Of a DNA stretch of 64,000 nt, positions 31,668 through 43,209 are shown piece by piece. Origin of the DNA: Apricaphanius iberus (taxonomy: Eukaryota > Chordata > Actinopteri > Cyprinodontiformes > Aphaniidae); assembly GCA_028564705.1 (NCBI GenBank), contig JAPXFQ010002904.1, positions 1,178,001-1,242,000 on the forward strand, in the 5' to 3' direction. Made by a program: the position numbers and the translations under genes. The notes below the pieces were generated by a model, which was given only the letters and a program-made list of their open reading frames with translations, ran no database searches and had not been told where the DNA came from. Numbering within the stretch: the stretch's first letter is position 1; every line of letters begins with the position of its first letter.

Positions 31668-34230
31668 ATGGATTGGCCATCCCTGCGTCGGTCTTCTTCC
31701 ACTTATCCGGGGTCAGGTCGCAGGGGCAGCAGCTTAGGCAGAGAGAACCAGACGTCCCTCTCCTCAGCCATTTGGGCCAGCTCCTCGGGAGGAATCCCTA
31801 GGTGTTCCTAGGCCGCCCAAGAAACATAGTCTTTCCAGTGTGTCCTGGGTCTTCCTCTGGGTCTCCTGTCAGTGGGAGGTGCCCGGAACACCTCACCAGG
31901 GAGGTGTCCAGAATGCATCCTGACCAAATGCCCCCTCAATTTGCTCTTCTTGATGTGGAGGAGCAGCATCTCTACTCTGAGCCCCTCCACGGATTACTGA
32001 GCTACTCATCCTATCTCTAAGAGAGAGCCCAGACATCCTACAAAGGAAACTAATTTCAGTTGCTTGTATCCGTGATCTCGTTCTTTTGGTCACCAGCCGG
32101 AGTTTGTGACCATAGGTGAGGGTAGGAATGTAGATCGACTGGTAAATCAAGAGTTTCACTTTTCGCCTAAGCTCTCTCTTCACCACGAGACTGGTACAGC
32201 ACCCACATAAGATGCCTTACCAATCAGCCTATCAATCTCCCGCTCCATTTTTCACTCATTCATGAACACGATCCCCAGATACTTAAAATCCACTTGGGGA
32301 AGTACCTCATCTCCAGCCCAGAGAAGGCACCCTACCCTTTTCCCGCTCAAGACCATGGTCTCTGATTTGGAGGTGCTAATTCTCATCCCAGCAGCTTCAA
32401 CCTTGGATGCGAACCGCTCCAGCGAAAGCTGAGGATCGTGTCCGGATGAAGCCAACATGACCACAGCATCTGTGAAAAGCAGATACCCGATCCTAAGGCT
32501 ACCAAAATGGATCCTCTCCAAACCCTTGGCTGCGGTAAGAAATCCTGTCCATAAAAGTTTTGAACAGAATCATTGACAAAGGGCAACCTTGCTGGAGTCC
32601 AACTCTCAATGGAAACGAGCCTGACTGCAATGCAAACCAAGCTATGGCACCGGCCGTACTGGGACAGCCCATATCAAAGGGCCCGCTACTCCATACACCC
32701 AGAGTAACACCCACAGGACCCCCGAGGGACGCAGTAAAACACCTTCTCCAAGTCCACAAAGCACATGTCGACTGGTTGGGAAAACTCTCACGCACCCTAC
32801 AAGACCCTGCTGAGAGTGTAGAGCTGGTCCAGTGTTCCACCGCCAGGATGAAAACTGTATTGTTCCTCCTGAATCCGAGGTTTGACTATGAATCTGACCC
32901 TCCTCTCAACAATCCCTAAATAGACCTTACCAGGGAGGCTCAGAAGTGTGACCCCCCTGTAGTTGGAACACACGCCACTCTGTGGCTCAAATAGAGGGAC
33001 CAACAACCCGGTCTGCCAATCAAAGGAAGCTGCTTCCTATATCCATGCAATATTGCAATATCTGAATCCACCCCCAGAGCCTAGCCACAGAGGAGCTTTT
33101 TAACGACCTCGGTGGCCTCAGAACCAAAGACCGGAGAGCCCAACCCAAAGTCCCCAAACTGGAAGCCGTGCTGGTGGGATTAAGGAGATGTTCTGCGAAT
33201 TCAATCCACACACTCAAAAAGTCCTGTGATGAGGTTATCAGCACACCATCTCCACTGAAAGCAGTGTTAATTGCGGACCGCTTGAGACACCGGGTGGGAG
33301 ACCAGAACCACTTCGAAGCCATACAGAAGTCTTTCTCAATGGTCTCTCCAAACTCCTCCTACACCTGAGTTTTGGCTTTAGGGACCATCCGAGCCACACT
33401 CTGCTTGGCCTGCCTGTTCCTATGAGCTGCTTTCATAGGCCAGAAAGGCCCGGTAGGACTCAGTCTTCAGCTTGACAGCATCCCTCACCGCCTCTGTCCA
33501 CCAGCGGATTCCAGGTTGCCGCCACGACAGGCATCTAACACCTTGTGGACACAGCTATGGTCAGCTGCCTTTACAAATGAGGCACGGAACATAGCCCACT
33601 CACACTTTATGTCCCTGTCTGCCCCGGGACGTGTTCGAAGTTCTGTGGGAGGTAAGAGTTTAAACTTCTTCTGAGAGGAGACTCTGCCAGACACAGCAGA
33701 CCCACAACACGTTGGGCCTGCCAGAACTGTCCGGCGTCCTGCCCGACCACTGGAGCTAACTCAACACCAGTTGGTGGATAGCTCCAACCCTCTTCACCCA
33801 AGTGTCCAAAACATGTGGCTGCAGATCAAATGAAACGACAACCAGGTTGACCATAAAGCTGCGGCCTAAGGTGTCCTGGTGCCAAGTGCACAAATGGACA
33901 ACCTTATGCTTGAACATGGAGTTAATGATGGACATCCATGAGGAGCACATAAGTCCAATAACAAAACACTGCTTGGATTCAGATTGGGGGGTGGCATTCT
34001 GCCCAACCACACCTCTCACAGTTACTCCAGAGTGGAAGAGAGTCCAACCTCTCTCAAGGAGACAGGTTCCAGAGCCATGTGTCGACGTGAGTCTGATAAT
34101 GTCCAGTTGGAACCTCTCAACCTCACACAGCAACTCCGGCTCCTTTCCCATAGAAGAGGTGAATTTCCATGTATGAAGTCCCAGCACGGATTTGCTGTAC
34201 CCCCAATACTGGAAAGTAAGCCGGAAGATA
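31668..34230 (-). mobile_element. Rex3-like LINE copy (1), most complete
   Basis: About 2.5 kb on the minus strand holding, in order, endonuclease, reverse transcriptase and the C-terminal RTE-type tail (next entry). Two stretches, 32570-32592 (TTGACAAAGGGCAACCTTGC) and 32994-33016, resemble from memory the sites used to amplify Rex3 by PCR, which supports the family name. The 3' end near 31668-31700 has the CCCCGGATAAGTGGAAGAAG word of RTE-type tails. The second copy at 27612-28885 and the fragment at 62585-62830 belong to the same family. Confidence 0.75.
31690..34187 (-). pseudogene. Rex3 endonuclease-reverse transcriptase, broken
   Basis: N-terminal endonuclease residues are at 34187-33756 (VERFQLDIIRLTSTHGSGTC, then CTWHQDTLGRSFMVNLVVVS and a DLQP-VLDT-VKR stretch). 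They lack the middle of the domain, since ERGWTLFHSGV jumps to VGQNATPQSE. The reverse transcriptase follows: LFEPQSGVCSNYRGVTLLSL at about 32997-32938, RVESFPNQSTCALWTWRR-like motif A region near 32780, LQQGCPLSMILFKTFMDRIS at about 32598-32539, LLFTDAVVML (where LFADDVVLL is usual) at about 32482-32450, and FKYLGIVF near 32285. The C-terminal SIYIPTLTYGH and PRGRPRTHWKDYVS blocks lie at 32157-31808. The second Asp of the ADD catalytic pair is Ala here (TDA), and several frameshifts occur, so no activity is expected. Confidence 0.75.
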
Positions 34231-36311
34231 TTAGCTTCTGCTGCAGTACAAGATGGTTTTCACTGACAAATTATTACTGCCATGGGCTTTCAGGTTTTCT
34301 GAGCCACATACAGAACACCACTAGAGAGATCAGTTATATGGTTTTTTGCTTTTTTTATTTTAACAGTAATTATTGTGAAAATGCTGGTGATGAAGAGCAC
34401 AGGAACCAGGGACACTGCACAAGCAAATGGACGTAAGCTGAACTGCAGAGAGAGAGGTCTAGAGGTGAGCTTGAATTTCATACAGACAAAAATATCTTGA
34501 ATGAACTTAGGTGAGGCTAACTTGATGGAAGGTGGACTGAATACCAGAAAAGGAAGGCTAGAAGTCCTAGTTGTCTGTGGGAGCTTCCTCCTGCATTCTT
34601 GGAGATTAGGTGATGGTAGAATCTGGGAGCATGGACTGATCACGGAGGGTGGGAAGACAAAGCACCAAGATGGAGCATGGAACACAGAGGAGCTTGGAGA
34701 CTATCAGATGCTGAGGAAGAACCAGGGCTTACAGAAAACTAGAGATCTGATCATAAGGAGACTGCGAAGAGGAAAAACTTTGGAAGGAGCACAGAGAGAA
34801 TTTAACAGGTTGTGAAAGAATCACACATTACAGGGAAATGCACGGAGGACTTGATGACAGCATCTCAGCCCAACTGGGACCTCTGGTAGAGTTCTTCAGG
34901 ATAACGGAGAAAAAGCAGGAAGCAGTAAGACAGGAACAAACACAGAAAAACAAACACCCCAGACTCCTAGAAAATGCATACTAAGGTATTTAAGGCATGT
35001 GGCCTAATGAAATAAGTCTAATACTGTATACGTGTTTTTAGAGGGGATTTCAGGTATTTGCAGATTTTATCTATTTATAGGTGGCTGTGGTCACTAACCC
35101 CACTCAGTGTCAAGGGTTCCGTTATCCTTTATCCCCATATCTAACAATTACTTTAAAATCAGACGATTTTTTTTTCCGTCTAGTTGCTTGAATGTTTTTT
35201 GTTAGCATAAATGTATCTATTGATGCCTTTCCATCACAACAATGAAATGTCTAAGCCCAGGCTTTAAAGTACTGCTGGAGCCTTATAATTCACTTTCCAG
35301 CCTTGTATACATATATAGGAGCAAGCGAGCACAACTGGAGAACTCTCCAGGACCAAAGCTGGTATTTTAGGTAATTAATTTTGCTTTATTTTATTGTATA
35401 ATCTCTATTTATGTTGGCTGACCAGGGCAGCTTTTTTTGCAGAAAGTCTATTCTGTCTGTTTCTCACTTAGTATAAGTAGAACAAGTCCATTTCTAGGGG
35501 AACTTGGTAAGCAAATAGCTTACAGTAAGTTGGTGACCTCAAAACTTTTTTGCAGTTTACAAAGCTTTGCCCTATTGGGATGGATTGCTTTGTGAAAGGA
35601 AATGCTATAATGCTAAAGAGTCATAAAAAAATGAACCTTCAGGACTCTAATCCTAACTGCCTCACTACCAAATCGTGATGAAACAAACACCTCCTTAAAT
35701 CCCTCTGATTCTTCCTTTCTTCAGTCCCTGGGCACTCTTATCCCTAAATATCCCCTGACCCACTTCAGGCTTTGTTGGGATACTCTTGCATAAATTGTTG
35801 TCTGCAGTAATTGTATTAGAGCCTGATCCACTGACAATATGGGGAAAACTGTTTGGCATTGTTCAAAAAATGAGAAATGTTTATTTTACAGGATGATTGT
35901 GTAGATTGTAGGACATGAGAGGGAGTTTGCAGGTTTATTAATTTAAGCAGCATTATTTTTGCATTAGTCAGATGTATTGTACAGTATTTATGGAGTCGGT
36001 GTCATATCTTTTTATTTTGCTTTACAGAACAACACAGAGTAATGAAGAAAGGAAAATCTAAAGGCATATTTAAACAAATCAAAATTCTGAAATCTGGAGG
36101 GTACATTTTTATTCTGCTTATTTTATTCTGACACATCGAGATGTAAGCTAGTGAAACCATACTTGGTAGTCAATTTATTAGAAATTAGTCCTGTGCAATT
36201 TAATCTTAGTGAACAAAGGGCATCATTAAGACCAAGGAACACGACAGACGGATCACTGATACAGATTCTGAAACCTAAAAGTGAAAGTGAAATCTAAATC
36301 AAATCAATATG
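34231..36311. other. Non-coding stretch
   Basis: 2.1 kb with no supportable gene. 34430-34980 is purine-rich on the plus strand; its frame at 34501-34815 is a product of that bias and could be the antisense of a pyrimidine-rich LTR, but no ends were found. The rest is AT-rich. Confidence 0.5.
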
Positions 36312-37890
36312 GTGTGATCATCCTTTGCCTTCAAAACAGCATCAATTCTCCTTGTTACACTTATGTTTTTGAAAATAAATCATCTTTTTGGTTGTTCCAA
36401 ACATCTTGGAGAACTATCCACTGATCTTCTGTGGATTTAGATTTCCTCATCTCTAAAAAGTAAAACTGATATTTTTATGACAATTTAAAATTTTACCCGA
36501 ATACAAATACAAATACTCCCCAACACACGAAGTAAATAGCAATGGTAATCGTTCTTACTCAAAGTTTTAAGTTAGTGTTGGGGAACAAATTATATTGATT
36601 TGGAATCATAGATAATTGTAGTTTAAGATACTGATAAATATGAATACCAGTCTCCAAGTTATGTTGAGTGCATTACTAACAGAAATATTGAGTATATCTA
36701 AAAAATGTATTCTGTGATTCAAATACACAATATATCCTTTGAAATAAACTTAAACACAAAAACTGGTGTTGAATATTTCGGCTTTTTTTCAGTGTATCAA
36801 TCTCAAGGAACCACTTTGGTGGTATTCAGAGATTTAATTAAGGTAATCTAAGTTATTATATTTATTGTTATTATAATTAAAATATTATTTACCAAGCCCC
36901 TGAATTATTTTTTAAAGAGTGTAATCCCAGACACACTTGATGTTGAGATCAGGGCTCTGTGGGGTTCTTACCATCGCTTCCAGGACTTCTTGTTTTTCTT
37001 CAAGCTGAAGATAGTTCTTTATGACTTTGGCTGTGTGTTTGGGTTCATTGTCTTGCTGCAGAATAATTTTGGGTCCAATTCTCTGCCTCCCTGATGGTAT
37101 TGCATGATGAAGTATCTGCCTGTATGTATTAGCATTAAATGACATTAATCCTGACCAAATCTCCTTCCCAATTTGCATAAATGCTGCCCCAAACATTCAA
37201 GGAACCTCCTTCATGCTTCACTGTTGCCAGTAGACACTCATTATTCTACTGCTCTCCAGCCCTTCGATGAACAAACTGCCTTCTGCTACAGCAAAATATT
37301 TCAAATTTTGACTCAGTCCAGAGCACCTGCTGCTGTTTTTCTGCACCCAATATGTTTTCAGGGATACTTGAGTCGCTTAGCCTTGTTTGCTGTGATGTCC
37401 GTGGTATGGCTTTTTGGCTGTAACTCTTCCATGAAGACCACTTCTCACCAGACTTCATTGGACAGTAGTTGAGTGTACCTGGTTCCTGCTGGTTTCTGTC
37501 AGTTCTGAGCTAATGGCACTGCTTTACATCTTCCAATTTTGAAGGGTGATAAGCTTAATGTGTCTGTTATCTGCTGCACTGAGTTCCCATGGCTTACAAC
37601 TATATCTATGATTCTCAACATTACCCCTTTCTTTGCTTCTTCAAAAGAGCTTGTCCAGCACATCTTGAAACCATGTCTGCTTTGAAATCTTTGCCTGGGA
37701 GAAACCTTACTGATGCACTTGTGTGTCTTGTTGCTGTGCTCAGTCTTGCCATGACAAGGAACTTCCACAACCTCATTTTGGTAGCAGGGTTTGGCTGTTC
37801 CTCACCCAGTTTTAAGCCTCCTACACGGCTGTTTCTGTTTCAGTTAATGACTGCGTTTCAACTTATGTTTGACATTGATGATTAGTAGCA
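36312..37890 (-). mobile_element. Tc1/mariner element relic with a 0.46-kb insertion
   Basis: Low-coordinate side: 36312-36445 (CTTCAAAACAGCATCAATTC and the CAAACATCTTGGAGAACTA words) is the 3' part of a common fish Tc1 family. It is cut by about 460 bp of unrelated AT-rich DNA (36446-36908) and resumes at 36918 (GTAATCCCAGACACAC). The transposase follows to about 37780 on the minus strand. No intact inverted ends could be defined. Confidence 0.75.
36912..37775 (-). pseudogene. Tc1 transposase, frameshifted
   Basis: The DDE core at 37196-36912 contains GPKIILQQDNEPKHTAKVIK (second catalytic Asp in QQDN) and PQSPDLNIKCVWDY. The third acidic residue, which normally sits in the NIIE block, is lost, and the spacing is one residue short. 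Parts of the first half are spread over other frames: around 37340-37450 the minus strand corresponds to the KPYLRRGNK-type middle region, and 37768-37499 to the N-terminal helix-turn-helix (QQITDTLSLSPFKIGRCKAV). It would have bound the inverted ends and cut at TA sites. Confidence 0.7.
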
Positions 37891-38059
37891 TCTTTTTTGT
37901 ACAATTGCTTCAATATACAGTACACCAGACTATAATCATATGAAATCCCTGACCTTGTCCGAATTGTACCTACAGTATGTGAATGGCTAGTATGACGTAA
38001 AAAATCGCTAGGAATAACTTCTGTGTCGATTCATTTTTAGGTAGGTCAAGTAAACAACA

Positions 38060-38808
38060 ATGGCTACAGCCGCTACAGCACAAGAACCAGTGACCTTTTA
38101 TACAGTGACAGCCTACTTTACTGACTTCCCAAAGTCTGTTCAGAAGGTTCTTAACTTCTGTAATTCAAATAGGGTTATATCAATTTCAATGTCAGCTGGA
38201 AATCTATCAGGGAAAGTCCAGGCCTCCATGAAAAAGAAAAAAAAAGCAACGATGTTGAGGTGAGAAAGTAAGAAGTTTGTTAGCTGACGTTAATGTAAAG
38301 ACGGGATATGTTGGTGAACTGCCTTTTAGCCGTGTTTTGGTTTGGTTTACTCAACTGACGTAATTGATGATGAACAGCTTTAGAGGTATACAGTTAATTG
38401 ATTAATTTGATTATAGTTTGCGCTGGATACAAGCACTAATAGTTTAAGATATATAATATTTTACCAACCTGAGTCAGGGTTGTTGCTATACAACTGTGTG
38501 ATTTATTTACAAACCTACTAAACCCGGATTAACAAACTTATTATTTTTCAATTATCATCAGGTAAACTCATATCAGATAGCCTACCTACAATATAAATAG
38601 AAAAAATGTTTTCAGTAAAGGTTTTTTTTTCATTAGAATGACACAAATCAAACAAGTACAGGAAATTTATACTGTGACCATCTTGTTAAAAGCAGATGTT
38701 AAAATATATTTTTTTTAAATTAGAGAAGATGAGGAGACTGAAGATGATCCACGACCTCTCTGCATAAAACAAAGAAAAGAGAGTTTTCTAATTTTTCTAA
38801 TTTTCTAA
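38060..38808 (+). CDS. Small spliced frame inside the THAP transposon
   Basis: Exon 1 at 38060-38259 starts at an ATG in AACAATGG context 30 bp inside the left end and ends at a GAG|GTGAGA donor. Exon 2 begins after TTTTAAATTAG at 38724 and keeps the frame, reading REDEETEDDPRPLCIKQRKE before a stop at 38806-38808, for 94 residues in total. The N-terminal part (FYTVTAYFTDFPKSVQKVLN, then SMSAGNLSGKVQASMKKKKK) resembles, from memory, the region before the SWIM-type zinc finger in transposon proteins that also carry YqaJ domains, where a 'GxVxxSMKxxxY' pattern occurs. The acidic exon 2 and early stop suggest a truncated product. No direct evidence of expression. Confidence 0.4.
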
Positions 38809-39142
38809 TGCTAAACCCTTTACATCTGACGTTTAGCTGCTACTAACAGATCAAACATTGCGGGGTCAGGCCGCATTGAGCGGGGGAAACACAATCCAAC
38901 TGCCCGATAAAGCTGCTCCCGCTGCCTATCTGTGGTGCTGAACTGCTCCGCAAACGCCAGAGAACATTTAAAATAGACAGATTCTTAATAAACTGACCAT
39001 ATAGATTAAGTTAGAAAGTCTACTTTCTCAACTAAAAACATCTTACAACTGCTTTTTGTTACGAGTTAGTAATGTTAGCTCGCTAGTAATCGCAAGCCAA
39101 TTATTTTTGTTATTAATGTTCATCACTTAAGATCCAACTTAC

Positions 39143-39259
39143 CTTATCAACTTCAGCCATCTCTTCTTCTCTTTTTTGTCCTGGGGAAATCGGTAGGAAA
39201 GAGATCGTTTTGTTCACATCGTTTCTGTTATTGCAACACGGGACACAGCACTGCACCAT
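39143..39259 (-). pseudogene. THAP-domain first exon
   Basis: The minus-strand ATG at 39259 opens MVQCCVPCCNNRNDVNKTIS, the C-x-x-x-C start of a C2CH THAP zinc finger (usual form CCVPGCNNR...K-x-x-SF), followed by FLP. It runs 39 codons to a consensus donor, AAG|GTAAGT at 39142-39141. THAP domains bind specific DNA and are found in P-element, Kolobok and ISL2EU-type transposon proteins as well as host genes. The exons with the remaining Cys, His and AVPTIF motif are not found downstream, consistent with deletion. Confidence 0.65.
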
Positions 39260-39325
39260 TTTAATGCCGTTGTAGTCCAGCGAATGGACACGGAAGTAGC
39301 TTTTTTGGACATGATGAAGTGGCGC

Positions 39326-41065
39326 CTCGCTATTCCTATAAGAATTCATGTTGGTTTGAAAGCACAAGGTAGCAACATCAGATATTGATTTGATTTACGG
39401 GTTTTTTTGTTTGCTCACTTTGCATCATTATAAATGATTAAAAAGAAAAATCACTATTTAAATTTCTAACAGTATTCATTGTTTACAGCACTTTTTCAAA
39501 CCTACCTAAAACTTTTACACAGTATTGTATATCCCAATAAAATACATTGAACTTTCTGGTTGTGTTGTTACAAATGTGAAAGAGTTTGAGAGGGATTAAT
39601 ACTTTATTTGAATATGTCATTTCAGCTTTAGTTTTAAAAAGTTTCTAATTTCAGCTCTAATCTTAGATTATTTTAAAACTAAAGTATTATAAATTTTGTA
39701 AAAAATTATGGAATAAATTATTTTATTCAGTATTCTACAATTTTTTAAGATGTGATGTTTAATAAAAAAATTGAAATTAGTTAATAAAAATGTTAGCAGT
39801 TGAAAACAAAAGGGAAAATTGGACCCTCCAAACCCCCAGTGTGCCTCAGGTGGATCTTTATGTATTCTTGTTTTATTGGAGAGATAAAATGTTCTATTTC
39901 ATATTCCAGGGGTGTGTTGCATCAGGTTTGAGTTCCAGGAATTAGAATCAAGAAAAAATGTATAACAAATTTGTGTGGAGACATTCTGTCTGTCAGACGT
40001 AGCCTTTGACATAGCTTTCACAGCCACATCAAACGATGGGATGAGCATGTATTTAAAGTGAATTCAATGAAATCTACAGACTGGCACAACCCAGCCAGAT
40101 GCAGCCAGAAAGATTTTTCTTATTCTGCCTGGAGGATCCAGACAGAGTGGCCTTTTACAGCACTGCAATAAAGAATGCTGGCCTCCTCCAGCTATTCATT
40201 ATCTTAAGTGTGTCTGCAGCAGACAGTGAGCAGGGAGCATTCAGATGCACAAGGGGAAGGACTGCTGAAACAAGCTTTTCAAAAGAGAAGATGTTGGTGG
40301 ACACTGTTAATTAAGGAGAGGATGTGATGGGTCTGACTGAGACGTCTGACATGTTCGTCCTGTCAGCTTGTTGTTCAACAATCTTTGACTTGCTGCTCTA
40401 AAAAGATAACGCATTACTTTTCTAAGCCAGCAGCCTTCGCGTTAAAGTCTATTGAAACAGAATGAGCAATTTTTGAGAGTAGGACTCATTAGCTCTGCCT
40501 GGAAAAAACAATAAACAACAAAAAACAATACGCAGATTATTTAACAAAAACCAGAGCTTTTTCAGGGTACATTTCATAAAAGTAAGAACCATGTGATTGG
40601 ATTGAATTAACATACTGTAGACACTAATGATGATCAGCTCAACCTGTTGAAACGCTTTTAAACTGTTGGCATCCTTGCTTTAATACTCAAATTATGTTTA
40701 ATTACAAGTATATTGATAGAGCATTTTCAAACATGTTGTGTTGCCACACAACATTCTTTACTGAGGTTAAAACAGGAAGACAGACATTTCACTAATTTTA
40801 AAAAGGGTGGGTACCTTAAAATAAGGTTTCTTAAACTATTACTTCAAGAGAAAATGCCTTTCTTCATAATCCATTGATTGAATGTTGCAGATGCTAAACA
40901 GCTGGTGCTACATAAAGTGACACTGCATGTTCAGGAATAACCAAAGTTATCCAACCAACAATAAATGTGCAGTTTTGGTCTCTTAAAACAGATATTTCCA
41001 ACCAGGGGTAAGTGTATCCCTAGTGGTACGTGATCACACTACAGGAGGTATGTGGAAAGACTTAA
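39326..41065. other. Non-coding stretch
   Basis: 1.7 kb with no gene supported. 40040-40440 is less AT-rich and repeat-free; its 71-codon frame (40099-40314) has no known features. AT-rich elsewhere. Confidence 0.5.
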
Positions 41066-41798
41066 AGTCCCATTCTGTAACTTTTTCACCAAAAAACATA
41101 TATTTTCGAAAGGTTTTGGTGACAAAACCATTTTGATGTTCATTTTCGGAGCTATCACTGCATGGGACGGTCCTCCTGCTGATTACCACACTATAGAACT
41201 TTTTATCCATGTTGGTAATGACTGAGTTTACTTCACGGCAGTACGCTATGTGCTACCAAATGATTTAAACAAACCCGCGGTTTTGAGACTCGAGCCATGG
41301 GTGATACACCAAACAAACCAAAGAAGACGCAAGTAAAAGAAACTGAGTTGAAAGAGCTGAAAACTGCTGGAGCTTCACTGCTGGAGTCTTGTTTGCCCCT
41401 GATTCATACCGGGTAAACGGATGTTCCCTTTACAACTTTCAGTGTCGTGTGGTCAGCCGCTGTGAGACGTTAGAGATACAACAGGATGTATGGATGCTAA
41501 ACTAGCATTAACAGTAGTGTTGCTACTGAATTAGTAAGTAATTGATGCTTAATCCGGGGTTATTTGGGCATGACAATGTAATACGTCGCCGGGGAAACAG
41601 TTTGACGGTTTATCGAATGACACGCTGTTAGTTTGATGTATTCTTGTTTTTTGGCTGGCAAGCTGTAAAACAGTCAGTACACTTCTTCAGATGCGCTCCA
41701 TAGAGACCATAGAGATTTGTTTTTACGACAGTGACATTACGCCACAAGCCATGACATGGTGACAGAGGGCAAATATCTGCAATGTTACTGAGTGTGCC
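41066..41798. mobile_element. Non-autonomous DNA element flanked by TTAA (3)
   Basis: The left end, AGTCCCATTCTGTAAC, follows TTAA at 41062-41065; the right end in reverse complement reads GGCACACTCAGTAAC before TTAA at 41799-41802. The 733-bp interior is CpG-bearing and has no transposase. Ends of this kind (A/G-G-x-C-A-C-T-C-x-G-T-A-A-C) are frequent in fish genomes. Confidence 0.65.
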
Positions 41799-41802
41799 TT
41801 AA

Positions 41803-42144
41803 TATTTCTTTTGCCAGATGATGGGAATCAGCCATTCAACAATATTCAGTGTTCCCTGGTAAAAGAAAATTAGGCTGGGATGTGTTATGATTAATAAATA
41901 TTCAAATAAATAATAAACCCAGCAGAGGAAAAAAAAAACTGGATGTGGAGAACATTCTGTCCCCTGGTCTATCACAGCTTATCAAAGATAGACAAGCTCA
42001 GGTATCTTATTAAACAAAGTCTGAAGTAAAACTGATAGGTGACTAATAGGTGACTAATTCAAAAGAGCTGCTGTTTTTGCTATAAGAAAGGGAGGTTTAT
42101 TTAATTTTTGAAATCTATGTGATTGTTTATTCACTTTCATGGTA

Positions 42145-42145
<1 letters not shown>
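41803..42145. other. Short non-coding stretch
   Basis: AT-rich, nothing recognised. Confidence 0.5.

Positions 42146-42187
<42 letters not shown>
42146..42187. repeat. (AT)n microsatellite
   Basis: About 20 AT units, directly abutting a Tc1 end that would have inserted at a TA. Confidence 0.95.
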
Positions 42188-42191
<4 letters not shown>

Positions 42192-42403
42192 CGTGGACAA
42201 AATTGTTCGTACCCTTCATTAAATCAAAGAAAAACTCATAATGGTCACAGAAATAACTTTAATCTGACAAAAGTAATAATAAATAAAAATTATATAAATG
42301 TTGACCAATGAAAGTCAGACATTGCTTTTCATCCATGCTTCAACGGAATTATTTAAAAAATAAATGCATGAAACAGGCCTGGACAAAAATGATGAAACCA
42401 TGA
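42188..42403 (+). mobile_element. One end of a Tc1-like element
   Basis: Starts at the TA repeat with CAGACGTGGACAAAATTGTT and ends with CAGGCCTGGACAAAAATGAT, the outer and inner halves of a long inverted end of an abundant fish Tc1 family. Transposase and the other end are missing; the sequence diverges after about 42403. Confidence 0.7.
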
Positions 42404-42615
42404 AACACACTTAAATTGCATTATTGCAGTAGTAAGGTCTGCATTAAGGTCACAATAAAAAACAAAACAAACAAAAAATTAACAGTGTCATATTCAACCC
42501 TGAACATTGGAGGAACCAGACTAGCATCAGTTTTGTAAGCAATGGTAAAAAAAAACTGTAAAAATAAAACAATGAAACTCTTCAACCAACACTTTCGGTA
42601 TACCGTTACATTAGT

Positions 42616-43206
42616 TTAAGTAGTATGGTGGGGCAATACGTCATAGAATGAATGGTAGTCATGAGGTAGTACAGTCTTCACAGCTTGTAGGTCCTCGTAT
42701 TTGGACTTCTTAATTTTTGGTGCTTCTGCATATTTTCTTCTGACTAAACCAGTGTTTTCTTTACATCTTTGAGGCAGAGGGAGAAACTCTGATTCAGAGT
42801 AGTCAAGTTTGAACTCAAGAGACCCATCTTTGTATCTAAACTGTTGGATGTCAGTGACGACTGGACCGACCTCGTGTCCAGGACGAATGGTGGAAAAGTA
42901 AAATGATAGATCATTGTATGTCTTGAAGAAGTCATGCTTCAGGTACTCAACAATGTAGGGCTGCTTTGGATGGGTTACCTCTATGTATGTTTTGCACGTT
43001 CCATTTGTGTGTGACCTTTTTCCAGGATTTTTTGAAAAACTGTTTTCTTTGTCTTGCAGCAGAAGTCATACAGTGAATTAGCAAAAACCTTGTTCCTGTT
43101 CTGGTATGTACACCGTTCTGAGTACACAATTATGGTGGATGCAGCTTTGCATCTTTCATTGTTTTTGAGGTAATCCAGAAGACAGCCAGCAAATGTGTCG
43201 GCATCT
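42616..43206 (-). pseudogene. Transposase-like protein C-terminus, frameshifted
   Basis: The minus strand carries two linked frames. From 43206 to about 43030 it reads GGLDADTFAGCLLDYLKNNE, then a TIIVYSERCTYQNRNKVFAN block and an FCCKTKKTVFQKIL block. From about 43020 to the stop at 42616 it reads KTYIEVTHPKQPYIVEYLKH, then DFFKTYNDLSFYFSTIRPGH and DLQAVKTVLPHDYHSFYDVL. Together they cover about 195 codons with a single frameshift near 43025. The YS-(D)-x-C-x-x-QN(R/K)N block recalls the aspartate-bearing motif of large uncharacterised transposase-like proteins of fish and invertebrates; here that Asp is Glu. No inverted ends or upstream half were found. Superfamily not assigned. Confidence 0.55.
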
Positions 43207-43209
43207 AAC

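Larger units (their letters stand above)
37990..39325. mobile_element. Deletion derivative of a two-gene THAP transposon
   Basis: Imperfect inverted ends: the left reads ACTTCTGTGTCGATTC at about 38014-38029, the right in reverse complement reads ACTTCCGTGTCCATTC at about 39296-39281 (14 of 16 bases). Both are preceded by an ATG-GT-AAAAAA-GCT stretch. Just inside the ends two small genes face each other: a plus-strand spliced frame (38060-38808) and a minus-strand THAP exon (39143-39259). The arrangement is that of a two-gene DNA transposon whose middle has been lost. THAP plus a second protein with a long N-terminal substrate-recognition part recalls ISL2EU-type elements, an inference only. 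Confidence 0.5.

Noticed and set aside
34501..34815. 104-codon basic frame
   Set aside because: Purine-biased sequence, no domain and no splice or family context.
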